Below are positions 1-9,260 of a DNA stretch of 64,000 nucleotides, piece after piece. Origin of the DNA: Curtobacterium ammoniigenes NBRC 101786 (GTDB lineage Bacteria; Actinomycetota; Actinomycetes; Actinomycetales; Microbacteriaceae); contig NZ_BCSV01000007.1 of NCBI RefSeq assembly GCF_001571045.1, positions 37,843-101,842 of the forward strand, written 5' to 3'. The stretch's first letter is position 1; the number at the start of each line of letters is the position of its first letter. Under the pieces are notes generated by a model. It saw only the letters and a program-made list of their open reading frames with translations, was not told where the DNA came from and did not search any database. Both the position numbers and the translations under genes were made by a program.

Positions 1-22
1 CGACCACTGAGGTCGGGCGAGG

Positions 23-180
23 CCGCCTGAGGCGCGGCAGGCCGCCCCTGAGGCACCACCTTGCCGCCTCAGGCCCGGCGAATTCGCCCCAGACCCGGCG
101 AACTCGCCTCAGACCCGGCGAACTCGCCTCAGGCGCGGCATTGCCGCCTCAGACGCGTGGCCAACCCGCCTCAGGCACGG
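23..180. repeat. Degenerate ~20-bp tandem repeat downstream of purB
   Basis: Between the window edge and the purB stop there are about seven degenerate copies of a 20-22 bp unit built on GCCTCAGACCCGGCGAACTC. The copies at 65-84, 85-104 and 105-124 are nearly identical, and the flanking copies are more diverged. Some units contain GAGGCGCGG, a word also found in the repeat at the other end of the window. No gene is supported in 1-224. The role is unknown; it could be a decayed intergenic repeat near a transcription end. Confidence 0.7.
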
Positions 181-224
181 TGCACTTCCACGTTCACCAC
201 GGCGCGCCGAGCGGACTCCCGCGG

Positions 225-1610
225 TCAGACGTCGAGGTGGTCGACCAACTCGTCCGCCACGCCGGTGTATGCGGCCGGCGTGAGCCGTGCGAGCCGCGCC
301 TTGGCGCCGTCGGAGATGTCGAGGCCGTTCACGAACGATGCGAGTTCGCTCGCGCCGACCCGGCGGCCGCGCGTCAGCTCCTTGAGCATGGCGTAAGGGT
401 CCGCGATGTGCGAGCGACCGGCGGTGACCTCCGCGCGGATGACCGTCTGGATCGCCTCCGCGAGCACCTCCCAGTTGCCATCGAGATCCTCCGCCAACCG
501 GGACTCGTTCACGGCGATCTCGCCGAGGCCGCGCCGGAGGTTGTCGAGCGCGAGCAGCGAGTGCCCGAATGCGACCCCGATGTTCCGCTGCGTGGTCGAG
601 TCGGTGAGATCGCGCTGCAGTCGCGATGTCACGAGCGTCTCGGAGAGCGTCGAGAACAGTGCAGACGAGATCTCGAGGTTCGCCTCCGCGTTCTCGAACC
701 GGATCGGATTGATCTTGTGCGGCATGGTCGACGACCCCGTCGCTCCGGCCTGCGGGATCTGCGTGAAATACCCCATGGAGATGTAGGTCCACACGTCCGT
801 CGCCAGGTTGTGCAGAATCCGGTTCGCGTGCCGCACCCGGTCATAGAGCTCGGCCTGCCAGTCGTGCGACTCGATCTGGGTCGTCAGCGGATTCCAGGTC
901 AGATCGAGCGACTCCACGAACGCCCGCGACAGGGCCGGCCAGTCCGCCTCCGGATCGGCCGCGACATGCGCCGAGAACGTGCCCGTCGCGCCGGAGAACT
1001 TGCCGAGATACTCGCTGTCCTCGATCTGCCCCAGCACACGCTCGAGTCGGTACACCGCGACGGCGAGCTCCTTGCCGAGCGTCGTGGGCGTCGCCGGCTG
1101 GCCGTGGGTGTGCGCGAGCATCGGAACCGACCGAAGCGCAAGCGCCGATTCGCGCAGACGTTCGATCACGGCGCGGAATGCCGGCAACCACACCCCCTGC
1201 ACCGCGTCGCGGATCGTCAGGGCGTACGAGAGATTGTTGATGTCCTCGCTGGTGCAGGCAAAGTGCGTCAGCTCGGCGATCGAGTCGAGGCCGAGATCGT
1301 GGAGGCGAGCTCGCACGAAGTACTCGACCGCCTTCACATCGTGTCGGGTCGTCGCTTCGATCTCAGCGAGGTCCGCGATGCTCGATGCATCGAACTCGTC
1401 GACGATGCGGCGCAGCGCGGCCGCATCGTCGGAAGCCAGTGGCGACGTCGTGAACATCGCGTGATCCGTCAGGAAGATCAGCCACTCGACTTCGACGCGA
1501 ACGCGTGCCCGGTTCAGGCCCGCCTCCGACAGGTGATCGCCGAGCGTGTGCACGACGGGAAAGTACCGACCGTCGAGCGGGCTGATCGGCTGCGGAGGAA
1601 GGGGTGACAT
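225..1610 (-). CDS. purB: Adenylosuccinate lyase
   Basis: This enzyme cleaves SAICAR to AICAR plus fumarate, and adenylosuccinate to AMP plus fumarate, in cytoplasmic purine synthesis. The 461-residue protein starts MSPLPPQPISPLDGRY. It carries the fumarase/aspartase superfamily signature GSSTMPHKINP with the catalytic loop serine at about residues 289-300, and TSRLQRDLTDSTTQRN further on. Length and the N-terminal SPLDGRY motif match the E. coli-type (456 aa) PurB subgroup. I chose the ATG at 1610 because the longer reading frame upstream adds a non-homologous extension, and because this ATG overlaps the stop of the upstream phosphatase gene by one base (TGATG), which suggests translational coupling. 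Confidence 0.96.
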   Translation of the reverse strand: MSPLPPQPISPLDGRYFPVVHTLGDHLSEAGLNRARVRVEVEWLIFLTDHAMFTTSPLASDDAAALRRIVDEFDASSIADLAEIEATTRHDVKAVEYFVRARLHDLGLDSIAELTHFACTSEDINNLSYALTIRDAVQGVWLPAFRAVIERLRESALALRSVPMLAHTHGQPATPTTLGKELAVAVYRLERVLGQIEDSEYLGKFSGATGTFSAHVAADPEADWPALSRAFVESLDLTWNPLTTQIESHDWQAELYDRVRHANRILHNLATDVWTYISMGYFTQIPQAGATGSSTMPHKINPIRFENAEANLEISSALFSTLSETLVTSRLQRDLTDSTTQRNIGVAFGHSLLALDNLRRGLGEIAVNESRLAEDLDGNWEVLAEAIQTVIRAEVTAGRSHIADPYAMLKELTRGRRVGASELASFVNGLDISDGAKARLARLTPAAYTGVADELVDHLDV

Positions 1611-2131
1611 CAGACTCCCTGGCGGACGGCCGGCTCGATCTGCTGGAACAGGGCCACACACGCGTGTTCGACGATTCCGAGAACGCGATCGAACTCACGC
1701 CGATCCGCATAGTACGGGTCGGGCACGTCGACGTGCTGTGGCCAGGCGGAGTCGTACCGCAGCAGGAGCGTCACCTTCGCGGCGTCGTCCATCGTAGGTG
1801 CCCACGAACGCAGGATGCGCTCGTGGGAGCGGTCGAGTGCGACCACCAAGTCGAGATCCGGGAACCGGTCCGGGTCGAACTGGCGGGCGCGATGCCTGGA
1901 ACCATCGTATCCGCGCGCAGCGAGCGCTGCGATCGTCCGCTCATCCGCCGGTTCGCCCACATGCCAGTCGCCGGTACCGGCGGACTGAATGACGAAGCGA
2001 TCACCCACACCGCCCTGGTCCGCCAGTGAGCGGAAGACGATCTCCGCCATCGGCGACCGACAGATGTTCCCGCTGCAGACGAACGACACCCGGAACGGCG
2101 ACGACGCGGATGCAGCGGCGCCGGAGGTCAT
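1610..2131 (-). CDS. Low-molecular-weight protein-tyrosine phosphatase
   Basis: A cytoplasmic phosphotyrosine phosphatase of the arsenate-reductase-like LMW-PTP family, 173 aa. The P-loop VCSGNICRSP lies at residues 18-27, with nucleophile Cys19 and phosphate-binding Arg25. The general-acid loop VPDPYYAD lies near the C-terminus. The ATG at 2131 starts MTSGAAASASSPFRV; an upstream in-frame extension is arginine-rich and unlike the family. The stop codon overlaps the purB start, so the two genes are probably co-transcribed. The substrate cannot be told from sequence. Confidence 0.92.
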   Translation of the reverse strand: MTSGAAASASSPFRVSFVCSGNICRSPMAEIVFRSLADQGGVGDRFVIQSAGTGDWHVGEPADERTIAALAARGYDGSRHRARQFDPDRFPDLDLVVALDRSHERILRSWAPTMDDAAKVTLLLRYDSAWPQHVDVPDPYYADRREFDRVLGIVEHACVALFQQIEPAVRQGV

Positions 2132-2217
2132 GCGCACATCATGGCGCACCGAACGGCGACGCGCGACCGGCGGCTGCAACCGAAGCGTGGGCCGGTTGCC
2201 CGACCAATCCCTGTCGG

Positions 2218-2616
2218 TCAGGCGCGCGCCTGCCGAAGCACCGGTCGGAGCACGAGCCCGATGAGCCAGGCCAGGATCGCCAGCACGATCGCGCCGACCA
2301 CGCCCCACCCGAAGCTCGTCACCTGCAGGCCGAAGCCGATCGCTGTCGAGATCCCCGCGACGATCATCAGCAGAATCGCGTTCACGATGAACGAGATCAG
2401 CCCGAGCGTCAGGATGTAGATCGGGAACGCCACGATCCGGATGAGCGTGCCGATGACCGCGTTCACCAGACCGAAGATGAACGCGACCAACAGGAACGTC
2501 AGCACCGTGTCGATCGTGGAGTGACTGCCGAACGCGAGAACTTTCACGCCCGGCACGATGAGCGTCGTCACCCAGAGCGCGATCGCGTTGATGACCAAGC
2601 GGGAGAAGAAGCGCAT
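2218..2616 (-). CDS. Small membrane protein, phage-holin-4/YvlD family
   Basis: A 132-residue protein that is almost entirely hydrophobic, with about four transmembrane segments (residues ~5-30, 38-57, 62-82 and 92-125). The order of segments and motifs such as [18 protein letters not shown] and [14 protein letters not shown] resemble the PF04020 (phage holin family 4, YvlD) membrane proteins. These are common housekeeping genes in actinobacteria and usually have nothing to do with phages. The function is unknown. It precedes the phosphatase/purB pair on the same strand and is divergent from the aminotransferase gene, with a 20-bp gap between the two starts. Confidence 0.8.
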   Translation of the reverse strand: MRFFSRLVINAIALWVTTLIVPGVKVLAFGSHSTIDTVLTFLLVAFIFGLVNAVIGTLIRIVAFPIYILTLGLISFIVNAILLMIVAGISTAIGFGLQVTSFGWGVVGAIVLAILAWLIGLVLRPVLRQARA

Positions 2617-2636
2617 GCGCCCATAGTGCCCGTACG

Positions 2637-3719
2637 ATGACGATCGTGTCCGAGACTCCCGTGCGAATCCGGCCCGAGATCGCCGCCCTGCCCGCCTATC
2701 GGCAGGGGCGACAGGCTCCCGCCAACGCCTTCAAGCTCTCCAGCAACGAGAACCCCGCTGAGCCCCTGCCGGGCGTGATCGCCGCCGTACAGGCGCAGAC
2801 GGCCTACAACCGGTACCCGGACGCGTCCGCCCTGGAGGTTCGCTCCGCCCTCGCCGCACGGTTCGGCGTGCAGGTGGAGAACGTGCACGTCGCACCGGGA
2901 AGCGTGTCGATCCTCCATGAGCTGGCCAAGGCGACGAGCGGCCCTGGCGACGAGGTGCTCTACGCCTGGCGGTCGTTTGAGGCCTACCCGGGCATTGTCA
3001 CCGTCGCCGGCGCCGCGAGTGTGCAGGTTCCGAACCGCGCGGATGGGGGGCACGATCTCGACGCCATGGTCGCCGCGATCACCGACCGCACGAGCATGAT
3101 CGTCGTCTGCACGCCGAACAACCCGACCGGCCCGACCGTCACCGCGGCAGAATTCTCGGCATTCATGGCCACCGTGCCACCCAGCGTCCTCGTCGTGCTC
3201 GACGAGGCGTACGCCGAGTTCGTCACCGACCCCGCAGCCGTTCACGGCGAGGGGCTGATCGGGCGGTATCCCAACCTCGTCGTGCTCCGTACATTCTCGA
3301 AGGCGTATGGGCTCGCCGGGCTCCGCATCGGGTACGCGATCGGCGACGAGCGGATCCTGAACGCGGCCCGGGCGGTCGCGATTCCGCTGTCCGTGACAGC
3401 GCAGGCGCAACAGGCCGCCATCGCGAGTCTTCACCACGAGGACGAACTGCTGCACCGCGTCGCCGAGATCGTCCAACGCCGCGATCACATTCGGGAGGCC
3501 CTGCTCCAGCAAGGCTGGGACGTTCCGGCTGCGCAGGGCAACTTCGTCTGGCTGCCCACGGGAGCCGACACGGCCCGCGCCGCCGACGCATTCGAGGAGG
3601 CCGGTCTGATGGTGCGTGCCTTCCCGCCGGAAGGCATCCGAGTCTCGATCGGTGAGCACGAGTCGGTGGAGAAGCTCCTGTCGACCGCTCGGCGTCTTGT
3701 CGGGAGCCTCACAAGGTAG
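2637..3719 (+). CDS. hisC: Histidinol-phosphate / aromatic aminotransferase (fold-type I PLP)
   Basis: A 360-aa PLP-dependent class I/II aminotransferase. The substrate-binding N-terminal motif LSSNENP lies at residues 35-40, the NNPTG motif at 161-165, the cofactor-binding Asp189 in [10 protein letters not shown], and the Schiff-base Lys222 in [12 protein letters not shown]. The AWRSFEAYP segment (110-118) is typical of actinobacterial HisC2/PatA-type enzymes, which take aromatic or branched oxo acids as well as histidinol phosphate. No other his genes are nearby, so aromatic aminotransferase (pat) is as likely as a histidine role. The bkd-type operon begins 29 bp downstream, compatible with co-expression in amino-acid degradation, but this is inference. 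Confidence 0.88.
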   Translation: MTIVSETPVRIRPEIAALPAYRQGRQAPANAFKLSSNENPAEPLPGVIAAVQAQTAYNRYPDASALEVRSALAARFGVQVENVHVAPGSVSILHELAKATSGPGDEVLYAWRSFEAYPGIVTVAGAASVQVPNRADGGHDLDAMVAAITDRTSMIVVCTPNNPTGPTVTAAEFSAFMATVPPSVLVVLDEAYAEFVTDPAAVHGEGLIGRYPNLVVLRTFSKAYGLAGLRIGYAIGDERILNAARAVAIPLSVTAQAQQAAIASLHHEDELLHRVAEIVQRRDHIREALLQQGWDVPAAQGNFVWLPTGADTARAADAFEEAGLMVRAFPPEGIRVSIGEHESVEKLLSTARRLVGSLTR

Positions 3720-3726
3720 GGGCGGT

Positions 3727-3748
3727 GCGGGCCATTACATTGGCCCGC
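3727..3748 (+). promoter_or_regulatory. Inverted repeat immediately before the E1-alpha ATG
   Basis: GCGGGCCA, a 6-nt centre (TTACAT), then TGGCCCGC: a perfect 8-bp inverted repeat ending one base before the ATG at 3749. The central TACATT (3736-3741) sits 7 nt before the ATG, the place expected of a -10 box for a leaderless transcript. It could be an operator or a start-proximal hairpin. A GTG at 3725 would start translation inside or before it. Confidence 0.4.
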
Positions 3749-4879
3749 ATGCCTTTCCGCGCCGCGGACCCCGCGACGACCCCGATCCGCCTCCTCGAGC
3801 CGAATGGCGTTCTCGTCGAGAACGAGGACAACGCCGAGTTCCACGCGATCGTGGACAGCTTCGACACGACGATGCTGCTTTCGATGCATCGCGACATGGT
3901 TCGCACCCGTCGCTTCGATCACGCCGCGGCGAACCTACAGCGGCAGGGTCAGCTCGGCCTGTGGGTGCCGAGCCACGGTCAGGAGGCCGCCCAGGTCGGT
4001 TCCGCGCACGCGCTGCGGCCGCAAGACCACCTGTTCCCGTCGTACCGGGAGCATGCTGTCGCGCTCGTTCGCGGCGTCGAGCCGTTGGAGATCATCGGCG
4101 TCTTTCGCGGTCTCGCACACGGCGGCTGGAACCCGGACGAACGCGGCAACGTTCACATTTACACGCTCGTGATCGGCTCGCAAACGCTGCACGCGGCGGG
4201 CTATGCAACGGGACAGCAGCTCGACGGCGCGGTCGGAACCGGCGACCCCGCGCGCGACGAATGCACCGTCGTCTACTTCGGGGACGGCGCCACGAGCCAG
4301 GGCGATGTCAGCGAGGCCATGGTGTTCGCCCGCTCTTCGGACGCGCCACTCGTCTTCTTCCTCCAGAACAACCGCTGGGCGATCTCGGTGCCGGTCGCAG
4401 TGCAGTCGCCCACTCCGCTCGTCGACCGCCCGCGCGGCTTCGGCATCCCCAGTGCCCGGATCGACGGCAACGACGTGCTCGTCTCCTACGCGGCGACACG
4501 GATCGCGGCCGAAGCCGCGCGCGCCGGGTCGGGCCCGCGGTTCATCGAAGCCGATACCTACCGGATCGGCGCACACACCTCGTCGGACGACCCAACCCGA
4601 TACCGGGGCGACGACGAACTGGAGGCATGGGTGCGACGCGATCCGATCCTCCGATTCGAGGCCTTCCTCCGATCGCGGGGCGTCGGCGACGCCGAGTTCG
4701 CCGCGATCGATGCCGAAGCGGACGAGCTCGCGCACGAAGTGCGAGCCGGAACACCAGCACTCGTCGACCCGCCGCTCGAGGCGATGTTCGACCACGTGTA
4801 TCGCGATCCGCATCCGCGCATCGACGAGCAGCGGGCGTGGCTCCAGCAGTACGAGGCGTCGTTCGGAGCGTCATCATGA
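3749..4879 (+). CDS. bkdA: 2-oxo acid dehydrogenase E1 component, alpha subunit
   Basis: Thiamine-diphosphate-dependent decarboxylase alpha subunit of a branched-chain-type 2-oxo acid dehydrogenase, 376 aa. The ThDP motif runs from GDGATSQGD (about 178-186) to FFLQNN (about 203-208), and RWAISVP follows in the region corresponding to the phospho-loop. HGQEAAQ and PSYREHA are conserved E1-alpha motifs. The separate alpha/beta arrangement and gene order match actinobacterial bkdABC (annotated pdhABC in some genomes). The ATG at 3749 has no Shine-Dalgarno but has a -10-like TACATT at leaderless spacing; a GTG at 3725 is the alternative start, adding 8 residues. It overlaps the beta-subunit gene by 4 bp (ATGA). 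Confidence 0.92.
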   Translation: MPFRAADPATTPIRLLEPNGVLVENEDNAEFHAIVDSFDTTMLLSMHRDMVRTRRFDHAAANLQRQGQLGLWVPSHGQEAAQVGSAHALRPQDHLFPSYREHAVALVRGVEPLEIIGVFRGLAHGGWNPDERGNVHIYTLVIGSQTLHAAGYATGQQLDGAVGTGDPARDECTVVYFGDGATSQGDVSEAMVFARSSDAPLVFFLQNNRWAISVPVAVQSPTPLVDRPRGFGIPSARIDGNDVLVSYAATRIAAEAARAGSGPRFIEADTYRIGAHTSSDDPTRYRGDDELEAWVRRDPILRFEAFLRSRGVGDAEFAAIDAEADELAHEVRAGTPALVDPPLEAMFDHVYRDPHPRIDEQRAWLQQYEASFGASS

Positions 4880-5940
4880 GCGCAGCGCAGTCGGTGCCGA
4901 CTCCCGAGGAGCTGTTCGACTACACCCTTCGTGCACATCCCGACGCAGCCACCACGCCGACCGACCCGGTCGACATGCCGATGGCGAAGGCGCTCAACGC
5001 CGGACTGGCGGCAGCGCTCGCCGCGGACGAGCGCGTGCTGTTGCTCGGTGAGGACATCGGCACCCTCGGCGGGGTGTTCCGAATCACCGAGGGGCTGCAG
5101 GACCGGTTCGGGGCGAACCGCGTCCGGGACACGCCGCTCGCGGAGTCAGGCATCATCGGCACGGCGATCGGGCTCGCGCTCCGCGGATATCGGCCGGTCG
5201 TCGAGATCCAGTTCGACGGATTCGTCTGGCCCGGGTTCGACCAGATCACCTCGCAGCTCGCGAAGATGCTCAACAGGCTGCCTGCCCAGGCCGCGTTGCC
5301 GGTCGTCGTTCGGATCCCCTACGGCGGCCATATCGGCGCGGTCGAACACCACCAGGAGAGCCCGGAGACCTACTTCGCGCACACGCCCGGCCTCCGTGTG
5401 GTGAGTCCGTCGACGCCGAACGACGCGTACTGGATGATTCAGGAGGCCATCGCCGGGAACGACCCGGTCGTGTTCCTCGAACCGAAGAGTCGGTACTGGC
5501 CGAAGGGGCGCGTGGACGCGGTCGGGGGCGCGGTTCCGATGCACCTCTCCGTGGTTGCACGACCCGGTACCGAGGTCACACTCGTCGGTCATGGCGCGAT
5601 GGTCGCCACGCTCCTCCAGGCCGCCGAGCTCGCGGAGGCGGAAGGTACGAGTGCCGAGGTGATCGATCTGCGGTCGATCTCGCCGATCGACTGGGACCCG
5701 ATCGTCGACTCGGTCCAGAAGACCGGTCGCCTGGTCGTCGCACAGGAGGCCTCCGGCTTTGTCAGCGTCGGATCGGAGATCTGCGCCACCATCGCGGAGC
5801 GCGCGTTCTACACGCTTCAGGCTCCACCGCTTCGCGTGTCCGGGTTCGACATCCCGTTCCCGCAGTCACGGCTCGAGCATCTACACCTGCCCGACGCCGA
5901 CCGCGTCCTCGAGGCCGTCGACCGCGCCCTCGCGTACTGA
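4876..5940 (+). CDS. bkdB: 2-oxo acid dehydrogenase E1 component, beta subunit
   Basis: The beta subunit (354 aa) completes the alpha2beta2 E1 active site. It has the transketolase-type pyrimidine-binding domain ([62 protein letters not shown]) and a C-terminal transketolase domain ([23 protein letters not shown], then FPQSRLEHL near the end). The ATG at 4876 overlaps the alpha-subunit stop. The reading frame is open far upstream, but that part has no E1 similarity. Expression is almost certainly coupled to bkdA. Confidence 0.93.
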   Translation: MSAAQSVPTPEELFDYTLRAHPDAATTPTDPVDMPMAKALNAGLAAALAADERVLLLGEDIGTLGGVFRITEGLQDRFGANRVRDTPLAESGIIGTAIGLALRGYRPVVEIQFDGFVWPGFDQITSQLAKMLNRLPAQAALPVVVRIPYGGHIGAVEHHQESPETYFAHTPGLRVVSPSTPNDAYWMIQEAIAGNDPVVFLEPKSRYWPKGRVDAVGGAVPMHLSVVARPGTEVTLVGHGAMVATLLQAAELAEAEGTSAEVIDLRSISPIDWDPIVDSVQKTGRLVVAQEASGFVSVGSEICATIAERAFYTLQAPPLRVSGFDIPFPQSRLEHLHLPDADRVLEAVDRALAY

Positions 5941-5987
5941 CCGTTCCACCGCCGCAACCGACATCCGTCGGCACTGAAGGAGTCCGC

Positions 5988-7526
5988 ATGCCCATCGCAG
6001 AGTTCCCGCTGCCTGACGTTGGCGAAGGCCTGACCGAGGCCGAGATCGTGCAATGGCGCGTCGCTCTCGGCGACGAGATCAGCGTCGACCAGGTGCTCGT
6101 AGAGATCGAGACCGCGAAGTCGCTCGTCGAACTGCCGTCGCCGTTCGCGGGTCGCGTCACCCACCTCTTGGCAGCCGAGGGCGACACCGTCGAGGTCGGA
6201 TGCCCGATCATCAGGGTGCACTGTGACGATGCGGCGGCGAGCGGTACCGACGAGCCATTGAGGAGCGAGGGCGCCGACGCGCGCAGCGCCAGGTCCGACT
6301 CGAGCGGCGACGGTGCAGACGCGACCGGCGCCGCATCGACTGGAGCAGCGGTCACCGCCTCGATCCCGGTCGCCTCCGACACCGCACAGATCGTCGGCGT
6401 CGACGAGACGTCGGGAGCGGTCCTCGTCGGCTACGGCTCGGCAACGACGTCGCCGTCGCGCCGGAAGCCCGGATCTCGACGGGCCGCGGCCCTCGCTGCG
6501 GAGGCGGACCGCGCCTCCACCCGTGACGAGTCCGAACGAGCGCTCGCCGCGGCAGCCGCTGCGGAAGGAGGCACGTCGAAGGACAGTGTCGGCGCCGGGA
6601 GCGTTGCGGTCGTTGGCGCTGCAGACCCGGGGCGTCCCGCGCGGCAGCGGCCCGTGATCGCGGCCCTGCCCATCGTCGCGAAGCCGCCGATCCGGAAGCT
6701 CGCGAAGGATCTGGGCGTGGATCTGTCGACGGTGATCGCCACCGGCCTCGCGGGGGAGGTCACGCGCGACGACGTCCTCCGGCATGCGACGCAGGCGACG
6801 GTGTTCCGGAACCTGGAGACGCCCGAGTGGGGCGATGTCCGCCGGGAGACGATTCCGGTGAAGGGCGTGCGGAAGGCGATTGCGACCGCAATGACAACGA
6901 GCGCGTTCACCGCGCCCCACGTGTCGCTCTTCGTCGACGTCGACGCGACGCGCACGATGGAGTTCGTGCAGCGGCTGAAGGAGTCGCCCACGTTCGCAGG
7001 CGTCCGGGTCTCGCCGCTCCTCATCATGGCGAAGGCCGTGATCTGGGCAGTGCGCCGGAATCGCTCGGTGAACTCGACCTGGGCCGAGCGCGAGATCATC
7101 GTGCATCATTTCGTGAACCTGGGGATCGCTGCCGCGACGCCGAGAGGCCTCATCGTGCCGAACATCAAGGATGCGCAGGACATGTCGCTGCTCGAACTCG
7201 CCAAGGCGCTCGAGCAGCTCACCCTCACCGCCCGGGAGGGTCGCACGACCCCCGAGGAGATGGCCGACGGGACGATCACGATCACGAACATCGGCGTCTT
7301 CGGAATGGACACCGGAACGCCGATCCTCAACCCGGGCGAGGTTGCGATCGTTGCGATGGGCACGATCAAGCCGAAGCCGTGGGTCGTCGACGGCGAGGTT
7401 CGGTCGCGGATGGTCACGACGATCGGTGCCTCGTTCGACCACCGGGTCGTGGACGGAGATGTCGCGTCGCGGTTCGCGCACGATGTCGCAAGTGTGATCG
7501 AGGAGCCAGCGCTGCTGCTCGACTGA
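5988..7526 (+). CDS. bkdC: Dihydrolipoamide acyltransferase (E2) of the 2-oxo acid dehydrogenase
   Basis: A 512-aa E2 core protein. A single lipoyl domain spans residues 1-77, with the lipoylated Lys44 in EIETAKS. An Ala/Ser-rich linker of about 140 residues follows, then the E1/E3 peripheral subunit-binding domain (about 232-266, [13 protein letters not shown]) and the acyltransferase domain (about 285-512) with catalytic DHRVVDG at 484-490 (His485, Asp489). The linker is unusually long and low-complexity, with two basic-acidic patches. It lies 47 bp after bkdB behind an AAGGAG ribosome-binding site. No E3 (lipoamide dehydrogenase) gene is present here, so E3 must come from elsewhere. Confidence 0.94.
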   Translation: MPIAEFPLPDVGEGLTEAEIVQWRVALGDEISVDQVLVEIETAKSLVELPSPFAGRVTHLLAAEGDTVEVGCPIIRVHCDDAAASGTDEPLRSEGADARSARSDSSGDGADATGAASTGAAVTASIPVASDTAQIVGVDETSGAVLVGYGSATTSPSRRKPGSRRAAALAAEADRASTRDESERALAAAAAAEGGTSKDSVGAGSVAVVGAADPGRPARQRPVIAALPIVAKPPIRKLAKDLGVDLSTVIATGLAGEVTRDDVLRHATQATVFRNLETPEWGDVRRETIPVKGVRKAIATAMTTSAFTAPHVSLFVDVDATRTMEFVQRLKESPTFAGVRVSPLLIMAKAVIWAVRRNRSVNSTWAEREIIVHHFVNLGIAAATPRGLIVPNIKDAQDMSLLELAKALEQLTLTAREGRTTPEEMADGTITITNIGVFGMDTGTPILNPGEVAIVAMGTIKPKPWVVDGEVRSRMVTTIGASFDHRVVDGDVASRFAHDVASVIEEPALLLD

Positions 7527-7578
7527 CACTAGAGCGCCAGACTCATAATCTGATACTTTGCATCTCTGACGACAGGAG

Positions 7579-8298
7579 ATGCCTTATGTCCGCCCGCCCC
7601 AAAGTGTTCAGCGCCACCCTTGCCGTCGCGAGCGCGGCTGCCCTTTCGGAGAACGGCGCTACCTGCTTCGCGGGCCGAGCCACGAGCAATTGGTCCTGAC
7701 GCTCGTGAATGGTCCTATTGTCGAGGGGTTCGCAGCATGGCCGGAGGGCATGCTGATCGTTGAGGAGTGGCGTGACGAGCGTCTGCTCGCACTCCTGTAC
7801 GCGAACTCCGCCTGGGGTATCGGTGCGAGATGCGAAGCGGGTGAACCGGTTCCGCCTCCGCCGCCGACGCCCGGTCCGCCGGATACTCCATCGCTATCGC
7901 TCGAATGGATCTCCGCGTGGGATGAAGCGATCCTGGCAGCCGCTCGTCTGCCCGCGGTCCTGGACCTCGACGAGGCCAGTTCGCGCGCGTCCATGCTCGC
8001 TTGGGTCCAATCGGCACCCGCGAGCTGGGAACACCGCTTTCCAGAGTTCTGGGAGCCCGAGGTCTTTCAGGCATGGGTCCAGGCAACTCGGCCTGACGAC
8101 GTTGCCTGGGAGCCCAGCGCCGTCGGCTCCCTTGTTGCCGCGTGGCGATCAGGGTTGCGGATGGTTGTCGGCGTCCCCACTGCAGCACCGGTCGCTCGGG
8201 TACTCAACGGGCACACGCTTCTTCTGTCGCGCCGAACCCGTGACGACGCCGCGCTGCTTCAGGATGCGCTACGCACGTTCAGAGACGGTCGATCTTGA
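7579..8298 (+). CDS. Hypothetical protein, probable N-terminal frameshift
   Basis: The intact frame encodes 239 residues with no family I recognise: a proline-rich stretch at about 92-104, several Trp/Glu-rich segments (WISAWDEA, FPEFWEPEVFQAW) and a C-terminal RRTRDDAALLQDALRTF. Its first ATG (7579) abuts the AGGAG at 7574-7578, which is too close. A second ATG at 7586 is spaced 7 nt from that AGGAG but lies in another frame, which reads MSARPKVFSATLAVASAAAL and stops at 7699. One missing base near 7640 would join the two into a smooth protein continuing GERRYLLRGPSHEQ. The gene is therefore probably frameshifted, or the sequence has an indel. Its stop codon lies inside the znu promoter. Confidence 0.6.
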   Translation: MPYVRPPQSVQRHPCRRERGCPFGERRYLLRGPSHEQLVLTLVNGPIVEGFAAWPEGMLIVEEWRDERLLALLYANSAWGIGARCEAGEPVPPPPPTPGPPDTPSLSLEWISAWDEAILAAARLPAVLDLDEASSRASMLAWVQSAPASWEHRFPEFWEPEVFQAWVQATRPDDVAWEPSAVGSLVAAWRSGLRMVVGVPTAAPVARVLNGHTLLLSRRTRDDAALLQDALRTFRDGRS

Positions 8299-8324
8299 CA
8301 ATCATTATCATGTACGCGTAGCCT
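8295..8324 (+). promoter_or_regulatory. znu promoter with Zur box
   Basis: TGACAATCATTATCA at 8296-8310 is a 7-1-7 imperfect palindrome with one mismatch, matching the actinobacterial Zur-box pattern (TGANAATNATTNTCA). It overlaps a perfect TTGACA -35 (8295-8300). A TAGCCT at 8319-8324 after an 18-bp spacer is the likely -10 and puts the transcript start at or next to the znuA GTG (8331), that is, a leaderless message. Zur bound here would block RNA polymerase when zinc is sufficient. The regulator is the last gene of the same operon. Confidence 0.85.
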
Positions 8325-8330
8325 CCCACT

Positions 8331-9260
8331 GTGGGTTTCCGATCCGTCATCAGCATCACACTCGGCGCAGTGACAGCGGCACTTGTCCTGACTGGCTGTA
8401 CGAGCGGGCTGCCGACGGGTGGGGCGGGAGCCTCCGCATCCCGAGGATCGTCACCGGTGCGCGTCGTCGCCTCCGTCAGTGAATACGGCAGCATCGTCGA
8501 GTCGATCGGCGGCCGATACGTGCAGGTGACGAGCGTCATCGCCAAGCCTGACCAGGATCCGCACTCGTATCAGCCGGGTGCTCAGGTGCAGCTGGCGCTC
8601 TCGAAGGCGCAGCTCATCATCGAGAACGGCGGCGGCTACGACACGTTCATCGACACCCTCCGGTCATCGCTGCACTCCTCGGCGCCGGTGATCAACGTGG
8701 TGCAGCTGTCGGGGCTCGATCACGGCAGCGCCGACTTCAACGAGCACGTGTTCTACAACTATCCGACCATGCTCAAGCTCGTCGATCGGGTCGAACAGGT
8801 CCTCGCAAGCACGGAGCCCACGCACGCAGCAGCGTTCCGATCGAATGCGGCTGCGCTGACCAAGCAGATCCAGCACCTCGAGGCGGAGACGGGCGCCATG
8901 CACGCGTCGTTTCACGGCGATCCCGTCGCCTACACCGAGCCGGTGCCCGGATATCTCTTCGACGCGATCGGGCTCGTCAACGTGACACCGACCGCGTTCT
9001 CGCACGCGGTCGAAGACGGCAATGACGTGCCCCCGGCAGCGCTGAATACCATGCTGCATCTCGTGAGCAGCCGTTCGACGGTCCGTCTCCTCGCATACAA
9101 CGAGCAGGCATCGAGCGTCGAGGCCGAGCTCGTCAAAAAGCGCGCCGCCGCGTCGGGAGTCCCAGTCGTCGGCGTGACGGAGACGCTGCCAGTGGGCATG
9201 AACTACGTCGAGTGGCAGCAGTCCAACATCGATCACGTCAAGGAGGCGCTGCACCAGTGA
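8331..9260 (+). CDS. znuA: Zinc ABC transporter substrate-binding lipoprotein
   Basis: A 309-aa cluster A-I metal-binding protein. The signal peptide ends in lipobox LTGC at about residues 20-23, so it is tethered outside the membrane. Family motifs are KPDQDPHSYQP, where His is a metal ligand, SKAQLIIENGGGYD, and a second histidine segment LDHGSADFNEHVFYNYPTM. It delivers Zn(II) (possibly Mn) to the ZnuB permease. There is no Shine-Dalgarno before the GTG, and promoter spacing suggests a leaderless start. It overlaps znuC by 4 bp (GTGA). Confidence 0.9.
   Translation: MGFRSVISITLGAVTAALVLTGCTSGLPTGGAGASASRGSSPVRVVASVSEYGSIVESIGGRYVQVTSVIAKPDQDPHSYQPGAQVQLALSKAQLIIENGGGYDTFIDTLRSSLHSSAPVINVVQLSGLDHGSADFNEHVFYNYPTMLKLVDRVEQVLASTEPTHAAAFRSNAAALTKQIQHLEAETGAMHASFHGDPVAYTEPVPGYLFDAIGLVNVTPTAFSHAVEDGNDVPPAALNTMLHLVSSRSTVRLLAYNEQASSVEAELVKKRAAASGVPVVGVTETLPVGMNYVEWQQSNIDHVKEALHQ

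Noticed and set aside
23..180. Possible CRISPR array
   Set aside because: Units are contiguous and degenerate with no unique spacers and no cas genes.
141..1607. 488-residue open frame opposite purB
   Set aside because: It is a shadow of purB in GC-rich DNA: Arg/Val/Asp-rich composition and no family motif, while the other strand carries clear PurB signatures.
2218..2616. Phage holin annotation as sign of a prophage
   Set aside because: The family is a common chromosomal membrane protein and no other phage gene is present.
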